DNA from: Scandinavium sp002470465 | GTDB lineage: Bacteria; Pseudomonadota; Gammaproteobacteria; Enterobacterales; Enterobacteriaceae | Direction of reading: 5' to 3' | NCBI RefSeq assembly: GCF_040750395.1 | Contig: NZ_JBFLVD010000015.1 | Location: 186,001 to 250,000 of the forward strand | Length of the DNA stretch: 64,000 nucleotides | Shown here: positions 8,776 to 17,304 of the stretch, in pieces | Position numbering within the stretch: position 1 is the first letter of the stretch | Layout of the letters: each line of letters begins with the position of its first letter | Translations under genes and position numbers: made by a program | The notes under the pieces: model-generated | What the model was told of the DNA's origin: nothing | Databases searched by the model: none | What the model saw: the letters and a program-made list of their open reading frames with translations, nothing else

Positions 8776-8967
8776 CGTTATTGATTTCCGGAAAGAAGAT
8801 GAAAGCGCTACCATAGCGGCCTTGCCTGAAAAATTCATTAACTTTTCTGTATCTATTTTCATACTGTTAACGCCCATTTGCGGTTGTTCAGTTGCCCTGG
8901 CAGAGCAACTGGTCTAAGCCTGGAGGAGTTTATTGACGATTAAGACAACCCCGACAGGAGAAGATGA

Positions 8968-9969
8968 ATGAGTAAGATTGGCATTAACGGTTTTGGACGT
9001 ATCGGACGCCTGGTACTTCGCCGCCTGCTGGAAGTCAAAAGTACGCAGGAAGTGGTGGCGATTAACGATTTAACGTCGCCCAGGGTGCTGGCGTACCTGC
9101 TGAAGCATGACTCCAACTACGGCCCTTTTCCGTGGAGCGTGGACCATACGGAGGATGCGCTAATCGTCGACGGCAAAAAAATCGCAGTTTATGCGCAGAA
9201 GGATGCCAGCCAGATCCCGTGGAAAACGGCAGGCGTGGAGTACGTGATTGAATGCACCGGGTTCTACACCGCCACGGACAAAGCCAAAGCGCATCTCGAT
9301 GCAGGTGCCAAAAAAGTGCTGATTTCCGCCCCCGCAGGCGACATGAAAACCATCGTTTTTAACGTCAACGACGATACCCTCGATGCAAACGACACCATAA
9401 TTTCGGTGGCATCCTGCACCACCAACTGCCTCGCCCCAATGGCAAAAGCGCTGCACGACGCGTTTGAAATCAAAGTCGGCACCATGACCACCATTCATGC
9501 GTATACCGGCACCCAGGCGCTGGTGGACGGGCCAAGAGGAAAAGATTTACGCGCCTCCCGCGCGGCGGCTGAAAACATTATTCCGCACACCACCGGCGCG
9601 GCGAAGGCGATTGGTCTGGTGATCCCGGCGCTGAGCGGCAAGCTGAAAGGCCATGCGCAGCGCGTGCCGGTGAAAACAGGATCGGTAACGGAGCTGGTCT
9701 CCATTCTGGGTAAAAAAGTCACGGCGGATGAGGTCAACGCGGCCCTGAAAAAAGCCGCCGATGGCAATGAATCATTCGGTTATACCGAAGAGGAAATTGT
9801 CTCAGGCGACGTGATCGGCAGTCATTTTGGCTCAGTGTACGATGCCACTCAGACTGAAATCACCGAAGTCGGCGATTTGCAACTGGTGAAAACCGTATCG
9901 TGGTATGACAACGAATACGGTTTTGTGACTCAGCTGATTCGCGTGCTGGAAAAATTCGTCAAGCTGTAA
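8968..9969 (+). CDS. gapC: Glyceraldehyde-3-phosphate dehydrogenase GapC (intact)
   Basis: A complete 333-residue GAPDH: NAD-binding GFGRIG at 8-13, catalytic cysteine 150 in SCTTNC, and the conserved WYDNEYGF near the C-terminus. It catalyses oxidative phosphorylation of glyceraldehyde 3-phosphate in glycolysis and is a paralogue of the main GapA. In E. coli K-12 the gapC locus is interrupted; here the frame is unbroken and all key residues remain. AGGAG precedes the start, with a tiny overlapping ATG-AAT-GAG-TAA just upstream. A strong terminator follows. Confidence 0.93.
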   Translation: MSKIGINGFGRIGRLVLRRLLEVKSTQEVVAINDLTSPRVLAYLLKHDSNYGPFPWSVDHTEDALIVDGKKIAVYAQKDASQIPWKTAGVEYVIECTGFYTATDKAKAHLDAGAKKVLISAPAGDMKTIVFNVNDDTLDANDTIISVASCTTNCLAPMAKALHDAFEIKVGTMTTIHAYTGTQALVDGPRGKDLRASRAAAENIIPHTTGAAKAIGLVIPALSGKLKGHAQRVPVKTGSVTELVSILGKKVTADEVNAALKKAADGNESFGYTEEEIVSGDVIGSHFGSVYDATQTEITEVGDLQLVKTVSWYDNEYGFVTQLIRVLEKFVKL

Positions 9970-9988
9970 GCAGGCAGGAATAAAGCGA

Positions 9989-10017
9989 AAAGGCATAAGG
10001 CTGTCCTTATGCCTTTC
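9989..10017 (+). terminator. gapC terminator, probably bidirectional
   Basis: Hairpin AAAGGCATAAGG / CCTTATGCCTTT with a 4-base loop, followed by a short T-rich tract and preceded by A residues. It lies between the convergent ends of gapC and the acyltransferase and could serve both. Confidence 0.85.
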
Positions 10018-10022
10018 TTATT

Positions 10023-11177
10023 TCAGGGCAGGTTAAGCGCTTTTTCCGCTTTATTTCCGTTCTGGATCACCCTTTTCCCGAACGCGATACCGCGCATTTC
10101 AATAACCCGATGTAATACGGTGGCTAAGAGATACACGACCGGGAAACATAATCCGATGGTAATCAGATAGCGCACCCCGCTGCCGTGCGTTGCCAGGTGT
10201 GCATATTTGAGCAGCAGGCCAATCACTGGCATCACCACCAGCAGGTGCAGCAGATAAACCGAATATGAGACGTCGCCAAGCCAGGTGAAAAATCGATGGC
10301 ACAGCACGGCGCGTAACAAGCTGAACAGGCGCTGCATCAGATTTTGCTGCTGCCACGGCCACAACACGCCCGTCATGCCCAGAATCATCAGCGCCTCAAT
10401 AAAGACCTGCATGCTGTCCATACGGATATTCATCATGGCGCTGACCACCGGAGCCAGCAGTGCAAGCGCAATAAACAGAAGGCGGCGCTGCCTGACCGCC
10501 TCTGCCATCAGCATGCCCGCAATGAAAATATGCAGCTTAATCAGGATCATCGACGGCATCGGGAACGCGGTATACAGATCGGGCAACAGATAACGCCCGG
10601 CAAGCACAAAAATCATCAGGGTGACCATCGCCAGGGCAAAGCCCAAACGGAGCGTCAACAGCATGATGAACGGGAACAGGACGTAATACTGCATCTCAAG
10701 CCCGATGCTCCAGTCCGGCAGCGCGGTGTTGTAGGCATATTGCGGCAGATCGCCAAACGTAAAGGTCAGGTGCGCCAGCACGTTGAAGAAGGAGATGTCG
10801 CTGTAGCGCGACGTTTCGGTGGCCGTCGAGGGAAAGGCGCCCGCAATAATTTCACGCATATCGCCAAGATAATGCCCGGCCAGCAGCGCAACAAACAGCA
10901 GCACATAATAGAGCGGCGCAATACGGAAATAGCGCCGCAGCCAGAAGGTTTTGATGGTCTGCCATTGCCCCCACGGTTCTTTCGTCTGACGCTCAATATA
11001 ATTTTTGGTCATCAGATAGCCGGACAGCAAAATAAACAGATCGACGCCCAGCTTGGGCACCGCAATAATCGGTATCTTGCAGTTCACCAGTAGCGCAATA
11101 TGCCCGAGAAATACCCACAGCGACGCCGCGCCGCGCAGACCTTCAAGCTCCGGGGACCAGTTTTTAGTCGTTGCCAT
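10023..11177 (-). CDS. Membrane acyltransferase family 3 (OafA/YrhL-like)
   Basis: A 384-residue polytopic membrane protein with about ten hydrophobic segments. The signature ELEGLRGAASLWVFLGHIAL at the N-terminus contains the conserved histidine of acyltransferase family 3. Members transfer acetyl or other acyl groups onto surface sugars such as O-antigen, or onto small molecules. The ATG at 11177 follows GAGGTG; a GTG six bases upstream is less likely. It stands alone, convergent with gapC, with no glycosyltransferases nearby, so the acceptor cannot be told. Confidence 0.85.
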   Translation of the reverse strand: MATTKNWSPELEGLRGAASLWVFLGHIALLVNCKIPIIAVPKLGVDLFILLSGYLMTKNYIERQTKEPWGQWQTIKTFWLRRYFRIAPLYYVLLFVALLAGHYLGDMREIIAGAFPSTATETSRYSDISFFNVLAHLTFTFGDLPQYAYNTALPDWSIGLEMQYYVLFPFIMLLTLRLGFALAMVTLMIFVLAGRYLLPDLYTAFPMPSMILIKLHIFIAGMLMAEAVRQRRLLFIALALLAPVVSAMMNIRMDSMQVFIEALMILGMTGVLWPWQQQNLMQRLFSLLRAVLCHRFFTWLGDVSYSVYLLHLLVVMPVIGLLLKYAHLATHGSGVRYLITIGLCFPVVYLLATVLHRVIEMRGIAFGKRVIQNGNKAEKALNLP

Positions 11178-11278
11178 AATCACCTCGTTAAAAAAGCATC
11201 ATAGCAACATGTCCGTGACAGAATGTCAGAAAGCCAGGCCTGATAGCGACTTTCAGATAAAGGCCACAACGCCCGCTC

Positions 11279-11695
11279 TCATACGGGTTTTGTTGGCGTA
11301 TAGCGTAAGATCCCGGCCACCCCGCCACCGCCATCAGAAGGATGATGAACCCCATCGGCTACGGTTACTTCGCTGAAATCAAACGGCGACACATTCTCAA
11401 TGCAGGCAACGTTCACCCCATACTGGTCAGGGTTGGATCGACGCTGATGGAAGGTATAAATCCCGCAGACCGAACAAAAATAGTGGGCGGCAGTGCGGGT
11501 ATTGAAGCGGTATTCGGCCAGCTTTTCTTTGCCGTGGGTAATGTGGATCCCGGAGAGAGGCGCGGAGACCACTACCGCCCCGCGCATCCGACAGAAAGAG
11601 CAATTGCAGCGGCGGATCGTGTTAAATCCGTCCGCCAGCTCAACCGTAAACTTCACCACGCCACAGTGGCATTGGGCATTCACTTTTTCAGTCAT
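11279..11695 (-). CDS. GFA-family zinc-binding protein
   Basis: A 138-residue protein of the glutathione-dependent formaldehyde-activating (GFA/DUF636) fold. Zinc cysteines are arranged as QCHCG near residue 9, CNCSFC around 30-35 and CSVCG around 74-77. The family is named after Gfa, but most members have no proven activity, so the role here is open. It is a single-gene unit between the acyltransferase and a BIME, on the same strand as both neighbours. Confidence 0.85.
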   Translation of the reverse strand: MTEKVNAQCHCGVVKFTVELADGFNTIRRCNCSFCRMRGAVVVSAPLSGIHITHGKEKLAEYRFNTRTAAHYFCSVCGIYTFHQRRSNPDQYGVNVACIENVSPFDFSEVTVADGVHHPSDGGGGVAGILRYTPTKPV

Positions 11696-11752
11696 GGGCG
11701 TACCTCGTCATGGAGAGAGTCGCCCTAAGTTGTAGCACAGCGTAGCCCTTTT

Positions 11753-11845
11753 TGTCGGGTGGCGGCGATGCCTTACCCGACCTGCCCAGAAAATGACATT
11801 TATGCCAGTCTCACAGGTCGGGTAAGCGTCAGCGCCACCCGGCAC
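11753..11845. repeat. REP/BIME element
   Basis: Inverted REP pair (GTCGGGTGGCGGCGATGCC with TTACCCGACC, and AGGTCGGGTAAGCGTCAGCG with CCACCCGGCA) between aldA and the GFA gene, downstream of the aldA stop codon. Confidence 0.85.
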
Positions 11846-11855
11846 TCCTCAAAAC

Positions 11856-13295
11856 TTACGACTGCAAATAAACCACCTGCGTCTGCAAATACTCCTCCAG
11901 CCCGTGGCGACCATCGGCGCCGCCGATGCCGGATTTGCGCCAGCCCGCATGAAAGCCCTGCATCGCCTCAAAGTTCTCGCGGTTGATATAGGTTTCACCG
12001 AACTTCAGCCCTTTGATGGCCTTCATCGCTTTGTTCAAATCCTGGGTGTAGACGGAAGAGGTGAGGCCATATTCGCTGTCGTTCGCCATCTTCAGGGCCT
12101 CTTCAAGCGTATCGAACGCCACCACCGGCAGCACCGGGCCGAACGTTTCCTCATGCATGATGCTCATCTCCTGGCGCACGTTCAGCAGCAGCGTTGGCGG
12201 GTAGAAATAGCCTTTGCCCTCCGGCGTTTTGCCGCCAATGGCGACTCTGGCGCCCTGCTCAACCGCTTTCGCCACTTTCTGCTCTACGCGCTCAAGCGCA
12301 GCGGCGTTGATAAGCGGGCCCATCGCAATATCGGTACGCTGCGCCGGGTCACCGAACTGTACCGCTTTCATCGCCTCACCCAGACGATTGACGAAGCGAT
12401 CGTAAATGCCCTTCTGGACATAGACACGCTCGGCGCAGTTGCATACCTGCCCGGTGTTGATCACGCGGGAATCCACAATGGCCTTCACCGCCAGCTCAAG
12501 ATCGGCATCGTCGAGCACGATCGCCGGGGCTTTTCCGCCCAGTTCCAGGCACACTTTGGTGATATTTTTTGCCGCCGCCGCCATGATTTTTTCGCCCGCG
12601 CCGACGCTGCCCGTCATGCTGACCATCGCGACTTTCGGGTTCCCCGCCAGCGCCTGCCCAACCGTTTCACCGCGGCCCAGCACCAGGTTGAATACACCTT
12701 TTGGCAGACCAATCTCATGCACAATTTGCGCAAAGGCGATGGCATTGTTCGGCGTAAATTCGCTTGGCTTAATGACGATGGTGTTACCGGTAATCAGCGC
12801 CGGAGCAAGCTTGCGGGCAATCAGGAAGAACGGGAAGTTCCACGGCAGAATGCCGGTGGTGACGCCCAGCGCCCGCTTGAAGACAAAAATATTCTCCCCC
12901 GGACGGTCGCTTTGCAAAATTTCGCCTTCGTAGCGGCGCGCCCATTCGGACATGTAGTCGAGATAGTTGGCAGTAAAAGCCACTTCCACTTCTGCCAGCT
13001 GCTGAATTTTACCGCCTTCCGCGACGATAAGGGCGCTGATTTCGTCCGCTCGATCGCGAATACCTTGCGCAATTTTCCTCAGCCAGCCCGCACGCTGAAT
13101 AGCCGGAAGCGCTTCCCACGCGGGTTGCGCACGTTCAGCCGCCTCAATGGCCTGCTGCGCTTCTTTGGCGGAGCCATCCGGAATACGGGAGATCAGCGCT
13201 TCGGTTGAGGGATTAACCACGTCAATCCAGGCGTCGCCTTGCCAGGTCACAAACTGGCCGTCGATATACATAGGGTGTTGAACGGGTGCTGTCAT
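11856..13295 (-). CDS. aldA: Aldehyde dehydrogenase A (lactaldehyde/glycolaldehyde dehydrogenase)
   Basis: A 479-residue NAD-dependent aldehyde dehydrogenase matching E. coli AldA over its whole length. It oxidises L-lactaldehyde and glycolaldehyde made from fucose, rhamnose and related sugars. LPWNFPFFLIARKLAPAL, the catalytic glutamate in LELGGKAPA and the catalytic cysteine in GQVCNCAERVY are all present. The frame opens at 13328, but the ATG at 13295 has AGGAG six bases upstream and gives the conserved start MTAPVQHPMYIDGQF. It is monocistronic. The palindrome TGAGATATCTCA at 13392-13403, upstream of the start, could be an operator. Confidence 0.95.
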   Translation of the reverse strand: MTAPVQHPMYIDGQFVTWQGDAWIDVVNPSTEALISRIPDGSAKEAQQAIEAAERAQPAWEALPAIQRAGWLRKIAQGIRDRADEISALIVAEGGKIQQLAEVEVAFTANYLDYMSEWARRYEGEILQSDRPGENIFVFKRALGVTTGILPWNFPFFLIARKLAPALITGNTIVIKPSEFTPNNAIAFAQIVHEIGLPKGVFNLVLGRGETVGQALAGNPKVAMVSMTGSVGAGEKIMAAAAKNITKVCLELGGKAPAIVLDDADLELAVKAIVDSRVINTGQVCNCAERVYVQKGIYDRFVNRLGEAMKAVQFGDPAQRTDIAMGPLINAAALERVEQKVAKAVEQGARVAIGGKTPEGKGYFYPPTLLLNVRQEMSIMHEETFGPVLPVVAFDTLEEALKMANDSEYGLTSSVYTQDLNKAMKAIKGLKFGETYINRENFEAMQGFHAGWRKSGIGGADGRHGLEEYLQTQVVYLQS

Positions 13296-13455
13296 GCGCT
13301 GCTCCTGTAAATGCATCGTTTTTAACAAGTGAATTTATTGTTAAATATCCAAATGCAGCGGCGAGGGTCCAACGCTATGATCCTGAATCTGTGAGATATC
13401 TCATAAAAGTGGCGGGCTGAACGCGATTCAGCAGCAACATCGCGTTAACAAGAAG

Positions 13456-13489
13456 TGCCCGTTTGAGCACGGCGGCTCGCAAACGGGCA
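13456..13489 (-). terminator. Stem-loop between aldA and ydcF
   Basis: Inverted repeat TGCCCGTTTG / CAAACGGGCA with a 14-base loop just past the ydcF stop codon. There is no strong T tract, so it may be an attenuating or mRNA-stabilising hairpin rather than a strict intrinsic terminator. Confidence 0.5.
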
Positions 13490-13502
13490 TACGCATAAGA
13501 CG

Positions 13503-14300
13503 TTACAGAAGAGAACGGCTGGCTAACGCTTCACGCAGCAGCGCATCGTCGCGCAGGTGCTGCCAGGCGCTCAGCACGCTTTCAGGCAGGTCAACATGTG
13601 CGATAAAGCCTTTTCCGCGCGGGCCGTAGCCGTTTTCATCGTCCTGAATACGCGGCAGTTCGCCAAGGATCAGCGACAAATAACGCTCGACGGGCCAGAC
13701 GTTCTCCGCTTCATCGGTAAAGGTCAGGCCTGTTTCGCCGTTACGCAGCACGGGCAAATAGCCCGGATAGCTGTGCCACTGTGGCGCGCTGGCATCGTCC
13801 TGCCAGACATGGGAAAACGTCGCCATAGTGCGACGCTGCATGGTCGGATCCTGCACAACAATAGCGTGGCGACTCCCGATTCCGCATGACTGCATAACGT
13901 CGCGCGTAAAACGGGCATTTTCGCCACAGTTAGTCGAACGATCTTCTACAACAATACGCTCACGGGGAATATTCCAGAACCGATGTGCGATATCGGCAAG
14001 AATGGCCGCTTCTGCCCGCCCTGTGGTACGCAGCGTGTTGTAGCGCGGATGACGGGCAACAGCAGCATACAGGAACGTGGTTGAGTGACCGATGCCGCCG
14101 CTGATAAGCAGGGTCCGGTTCTCTGCGGCCAGGCGACACGCGGCGTCAATCGTCGGGATAACCGCATTGCCTGCGAGCACCACAAGATCTGCCTCAGCGT
14201 TTACTGGCGGCGCAGAATAATCGTTTTGCGCCAGCCATTCACCCACGCAGTTAGCGGCCTGCAGAGTTGCATCAGTCAGGTGTGGAAAGGTGGTCAGCAT
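13503..14300 (-). CDS. ydcF: YdcF, DUF218/ElyC-family protein
   Basis: A 265-residue protein matching E. coli YdcF, a DUF218 protein whose crystal structure binds S-adenosylmethionine but whose reaction is unknown. The family core is visible: VVLAGNAVIPTIDAA, the glycine-rich LLISGGIGHSTTF and EDRSTNCGENARFTRD, with the invariant Asn-Cys-Gly-Glu-Asn. It reads towards aldA. In E. coli ydcF lies directly next to hrpA; here the efflux cluster separates the two. Confidence 0.92.
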   Translation of the reverse strand: MLTTFPHLTDATLQAANCVGEWLAQNDYSAPPVNAEADLVVLAGNAVIPTIDAACRLAAENRTLLISGGIGHSTTFLYAAVARHPRYNTLRTTGRAEAAILADIAHRFWNIPRERIVVEDRSTNCGENARFTRDVMQSCGIGSRHAIVVQDPTMQRRTMATFSHVWQDDASAPQWHSYPGYLPVLRNGETGLTFTDEAENVWPVERYLSLILGELPRIQDDENGYGPRGKGFIAHVDLPESVLSAWQHLRDDALLREALASRSLL

Positions 14301-14543
14301 AGTACTCCCTTCTTTCGTATGTCAGCGTTCAGGGTAACGTCCTGGACGGATGATGACAGCAGAGGGCTCCGAAAGCGAGCCTGTTGCTTTGTCTCTGCGC
14401 GGTGATTGGCTCTTTTTATTCAGGGTGTTTTTGTGACAGTATTAACCGATTCACTTGAGTAATGTTTTGTAACAGGACTACAATCATTAGCACACTAACG
14501 ATTAACGGTTTGAATGTATTTTCCGCAAGGTCTGAGGGATAAG
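14301..14543. promoter_or_regulatory. Divergent ydcF/efflux control region
   Basis: A 240-bp spacer. CATTAG (14485-14490) and CTAACG (14495-14500) form a near-palindrome around CACA, close to the efflux operon start, and could be an operator for an unlinked MarR- or TetR-type regulator. No regulator gene lies in the cluster. Nothing else is recognisable. Confidence 0.3.
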
Positions 14544-16196
14544 ATGCGCCTGCCGAAACGCGACCCGTACGCGCCACACGACTGGGCACCCCATGAGAAG
14601 CCCGCCCTGCTCGGTTCCCCTTCCACGCCGGAACACCCCATACCCAAACGTATCGCGTACGGGATTGTCGGTCTGTTGGTTTGCCTGACCGGTGCGTTGG
14701 GCAACGCCGTTGTGACGGCTAACCTGCAAAATTTGCAAGGTACGTTTGCCGCCTGGTCAACGGAAATCGCCTGGCTTCCTGCGGTTTACGTGATGACCAA
14801 CGTCTCCATCAACCTGCTGCTGGTGAAGTTTCGCCAGCAGTTCGGGCTGCGCGCCTTTACCGAAGGGTTTCTGGTGCTGTACGTGCTGGTCACCTTCTTC
14901 CACCTTTTCGTCAACGATTTGAGCAGCGCCCTGATGGTGCGCGCGGCACACGGCATGGTCGCCGCGGCGCTCAGTTCGCTGGGGATTTACTACCAGATTC
15001 AGGCCTGGCCTGCGCGTCACCGCCTTAAGGGGCTGATCATCGGCATCACCGGTTCATCGCTGGCGATCCCCCTTGCCCGCCTGTTTTCTACCGAACTGTT
15101 GCAGCTCGACGAGTGGCGCGGCCTCTATTTCTTTGAGCTGGGGCTGGCGCTGATTTGTCTTGCCTGCGTTATCGCCCTGAAGCTGCCGCCGAGCGATCGC
15201 AAAAAAGTGTTCGAAAAGAAAGATTTTGTGACGTTTTTCCTGCTCGCTCCCGGCATGGCGTTGCTGTGCGCGGTGCTCTCTCTGGGGCGTCTTGACTGGT
15301 GGTTTGAGGCGCCGTGGATTGGCTGGTCGCTCGCCCTCGCCACGGTGCTTATCATCAGCGCCATCGTCTTTGAACATAACCGCAGTAACCCGCTGCTCAA
15401 TACCCGCTGGCTCTCCAGCGGGAGTATTCTGCGCCTGGGGCTGATTATGCTGCTGATCCGCATTGTGTTGGCGGAACAGAACACCGGCGTTATCGGCTGG
15501 CTGCAGTATGTCGGGCTGCAAAACGAGCAGATGATCCCGCTGGCGTGGTCGATTTTTGCCGGAATCGCCTGTGGGATTGTCGCCAGCTGTCTGACCCTCA
15601 AGCCGCAGCGGCTGGCGTTGCCGATTGTTATTTCGCTGGCGCTGATGATCGTTGCCTCGCTGATGGACAGCCAGTCCAGCAGCCTGACTCGCCCCGCACA
15701 GCTGATGGTCAGTCAGTTTCTGTTGGGCTTCGCCAGCGCGTTCTTCCTCGCCCCTTCCATGCTTGCCGGGATCGGCGGCGTAATTGCCGACCCGCGCAAT
15801 CTGGTCAGCTTTTCCGTGCTGTTTGGCATGAGCCAGAACATCGGCGGCCTGCTGGGGTCGGCGATCCTCGGCACCTTCCAGACCTGGCGGGAGAAATATC
15901 ACTCAGCGCTGATAGCAGAACAGCTGACAACGTTGAACCCGCTGGTGACCGAGCGCATCCAGCAATATACGCAGCTTTTTCAGAGCCAGATTGGCGACAG
16001 CGCCCTGCTCGGTACTCAGGCGCTGACGCAGCTCCAGACCGTCAGCACGCTGGAGGCCAACATTCTGGCCTACAACGATACTTACCTGCTGACCGCCTGC
16101 ATTGCGGGCATGACGTTAATCTGGATTGCCTGGCGTCTGTTGCGCCTGCGCATCACCGCGCATCTGGCGCTGAAAAAAGCTACGGGAAACAAATAA
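14544..16196 (+). CDS. MFS transporter of a tripartite efflux system (DHA2/EmrB-like)
   Basis: A 550-residue inner-membrane protein with about 14 hydrophobic segments, the size and topology of EmrB-type drug:proton antiporters. The first helix begins near IAYGIVGLLVCLTGALGNAV. An ATG at 14514 is in frame, but the ATG at 14544 follows TGAGGGATAAG and gives the more usual start MRLPKRDPYAPHDW. An HlyD adaptor follows after 25 bp and a NodT outer-membrane lipoprotein after that, so the three should form an efflux pump spanning both membranes. The substrate is unknown; aromatic acids or antibiotics are both plausible. Confidence 0.88.
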   Translation: MRLPKRDPYAPHDWAPHEKPALLGSPSTPEHPIPKRIAYGIVGLLVCLTGALGNAVVTANLQNLQGTFAAWSTEIAWLPAVYVMTNVSINLLLVKFRQQFGLRAFTEGFLVLYVLVTFFHLFVNDLSSALMVRAAHGMVAAALSSLGIYYQIQAWPARHRLKGLIIGITGSSLAIPLARLFSTELLQLDEWRGLYFFELGLALICLACVIALKLPPSDRKKVFEKKDFVTFFLLAPGMALLCAVLSLGRLDWWFEAPWIGWSLALATVLIISAIVFEHNRSNPLLNTRWLSSGSILRLGLIMLLIRIVLAEQNTGVIGWLQYVGLQNEQMIPLAWSIFAGIACGIVASCLTLKPQRLALPIVISLALMIVASLMDSQSSSLTRPAQLMVSQFLLGFASAFFLAPSMLAGIGGVIADPRNLVSFSVLFGMSQNIGGLLGSAILGTFQTWREKYHSALIAEQLTTLNPLVTERIQQYTQLFQSQIGDSALLGTQALTQLQTVSTLEANILAYNDTYLLTACIAGMTLIWIAWRLLRLRITAHLALKKATGNK

Positions 16197-16221
16197 ATAT
16201 GTCCGCTATACGGGAGTTGTT

Positions 16222-17304
16222 ATGAGTCAGCAGGATGCCGCCAGCGAGCAGGCCCACACGCGCAACAATCTGCGCATCGTTTCTGTGTTTACCGCCGCGG
16301 CCATTGGGCTGGTCGGCGTTCTGGTCATTCTTTACGCCTGGCAGCTGCCGCCGTTCACTCGCCACAGCCAGTTTACCGATAACGCCTACGTGCGTGGCAT
16401 GACCACCTTTATCAGCCCGCAGGTCAATGGCTACATCACCGACGTGAAGGTGAAAGATTTTGACCAGGTACGGGCTGGCGATGTGCTTATCCAGATTGAT
16501 GACCGCATTTACCGCCAGCGGGTGCATCAGGCGCAGGCCCAGCTTGCCATGAAAAAAGCCGCGCTGAACAACAACCTGCAGCAGCGAAAAAGCGCCGAAG
16601 CGGCCATTGCCCGCAACGCCGCCGCGCTCGAAAACGCCAGAGCGCAAAACCTGAAGTCGCAGGCAGACCTGAAGCGCGTGAAGGAGCTGACCGCTGACGG
16701 TTCACTCTCTATACGCGAACGTGATGCAGCACTTGCCAGCGCCGCGCAAGGCAACGCCAATATCGCCCAGGCGAACGCCACGCTTGAGATGTCCCGACAG
16801 GATCTACAGTCAACCATCGTCAACCGTGCCTCGCTGGAAGCGGATGTGACCAATGCTGAAGCCTCACTGGAGCTGGCGCAGATCGATCTGCAAAATACCC
16901 GCATCATCGCGCCGCGTGACGGCCAACTGGGGCAAATCAGCGTGCGTCTTGGCGCCTACGTCACCGCCGGAACGCATCTCACCACGCTTGTGCCACCGCA
17001 GCACTGGGTGATAGCCAACATCAAAGAGACACAGCTTGCAGAGCTGAAGGTTGGCCAGACTGCGACATTCACCGTTGATGCGCTCAATAACGAAAAATTC
17101 CACGGCAAGGTCCAGAGCATCTCCCCGGCGACCGGCGTCGAGTTCAGTGCCATTTCTCCGGATAACGCCACCGGCAACTTCGTGAAAATCGCCCAGCGTA
17201 TTCCGGTGCGCATTACGGTTGATGAGGGGCAGAAAAACGCCGAACGCCTGCGGCCGGGCATGTCGGTGCAGGTGACGATTGATACCCGTGAGGCGCAGAA
17301 ATGA
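16222..17304 (+). CDS. HlyD/EmrA-type membrane fusion protein
   Basis: A 360-residue periplasmic adaptor: one N-terminal transmembrane helix (about residues 25-45), a biotinyl-lipoyl-like half motif (TFISPQVNGYITDVKVKDFD), a long alpha-helical coiled-coil hairpin rich in Ala, Gln and Arg (about 105-220), and the return half (IIAPRDGQLGQISVRLGAYV). It links the MFS protein to the outer-membrane channel. GGGAG lies just before the start, and its stop overlaps the next start in ATGA. Confidence 0.9.
   Translation: MSQQDAASEQAHTRNNLRIVSVFTAAAIGLVGVLVILYAWQLPPFTRHSQFTDNAYVRGMTTFISPQVNGYITDVKVKDFDQVRAGDVLIQIDDRIYRQRVHQAQAQLAMKKAALNNNLQQRKSAEAAIARNAAALENARAQNLKSQADLKRVKELTADGSLSIRERDAALASAAQGNANIAQANATLEMSRQDLQSTIVNRASLEADVTNAEASLELAQIDLQNTRIIAPRDGQLGQISVRLGAYVTAGTHLTTLVPPQHWVIANIKETQLAELKVGQTATFTVDALNNEKFHGKVQSISPATGVEFSAISPDNATGNFVKIAQRIPVRITVDEGQKNAERLRPGMSVQVTIDTREAQK

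Noticed and set aside
13392..13403. TGAGATATCTCA palindrome as a defined operator of aldA
   Set aside because: A single 12-bp palindrome without a second copy or known match is too weak to list as a feature; mentioned only in the aldA entry.
15054..15902. 282-codon frame antisense to the MFS gene
   Set aside because: Low-complexity Gln/Arg-rich translation typical of the complement of a membrane-protein gene.
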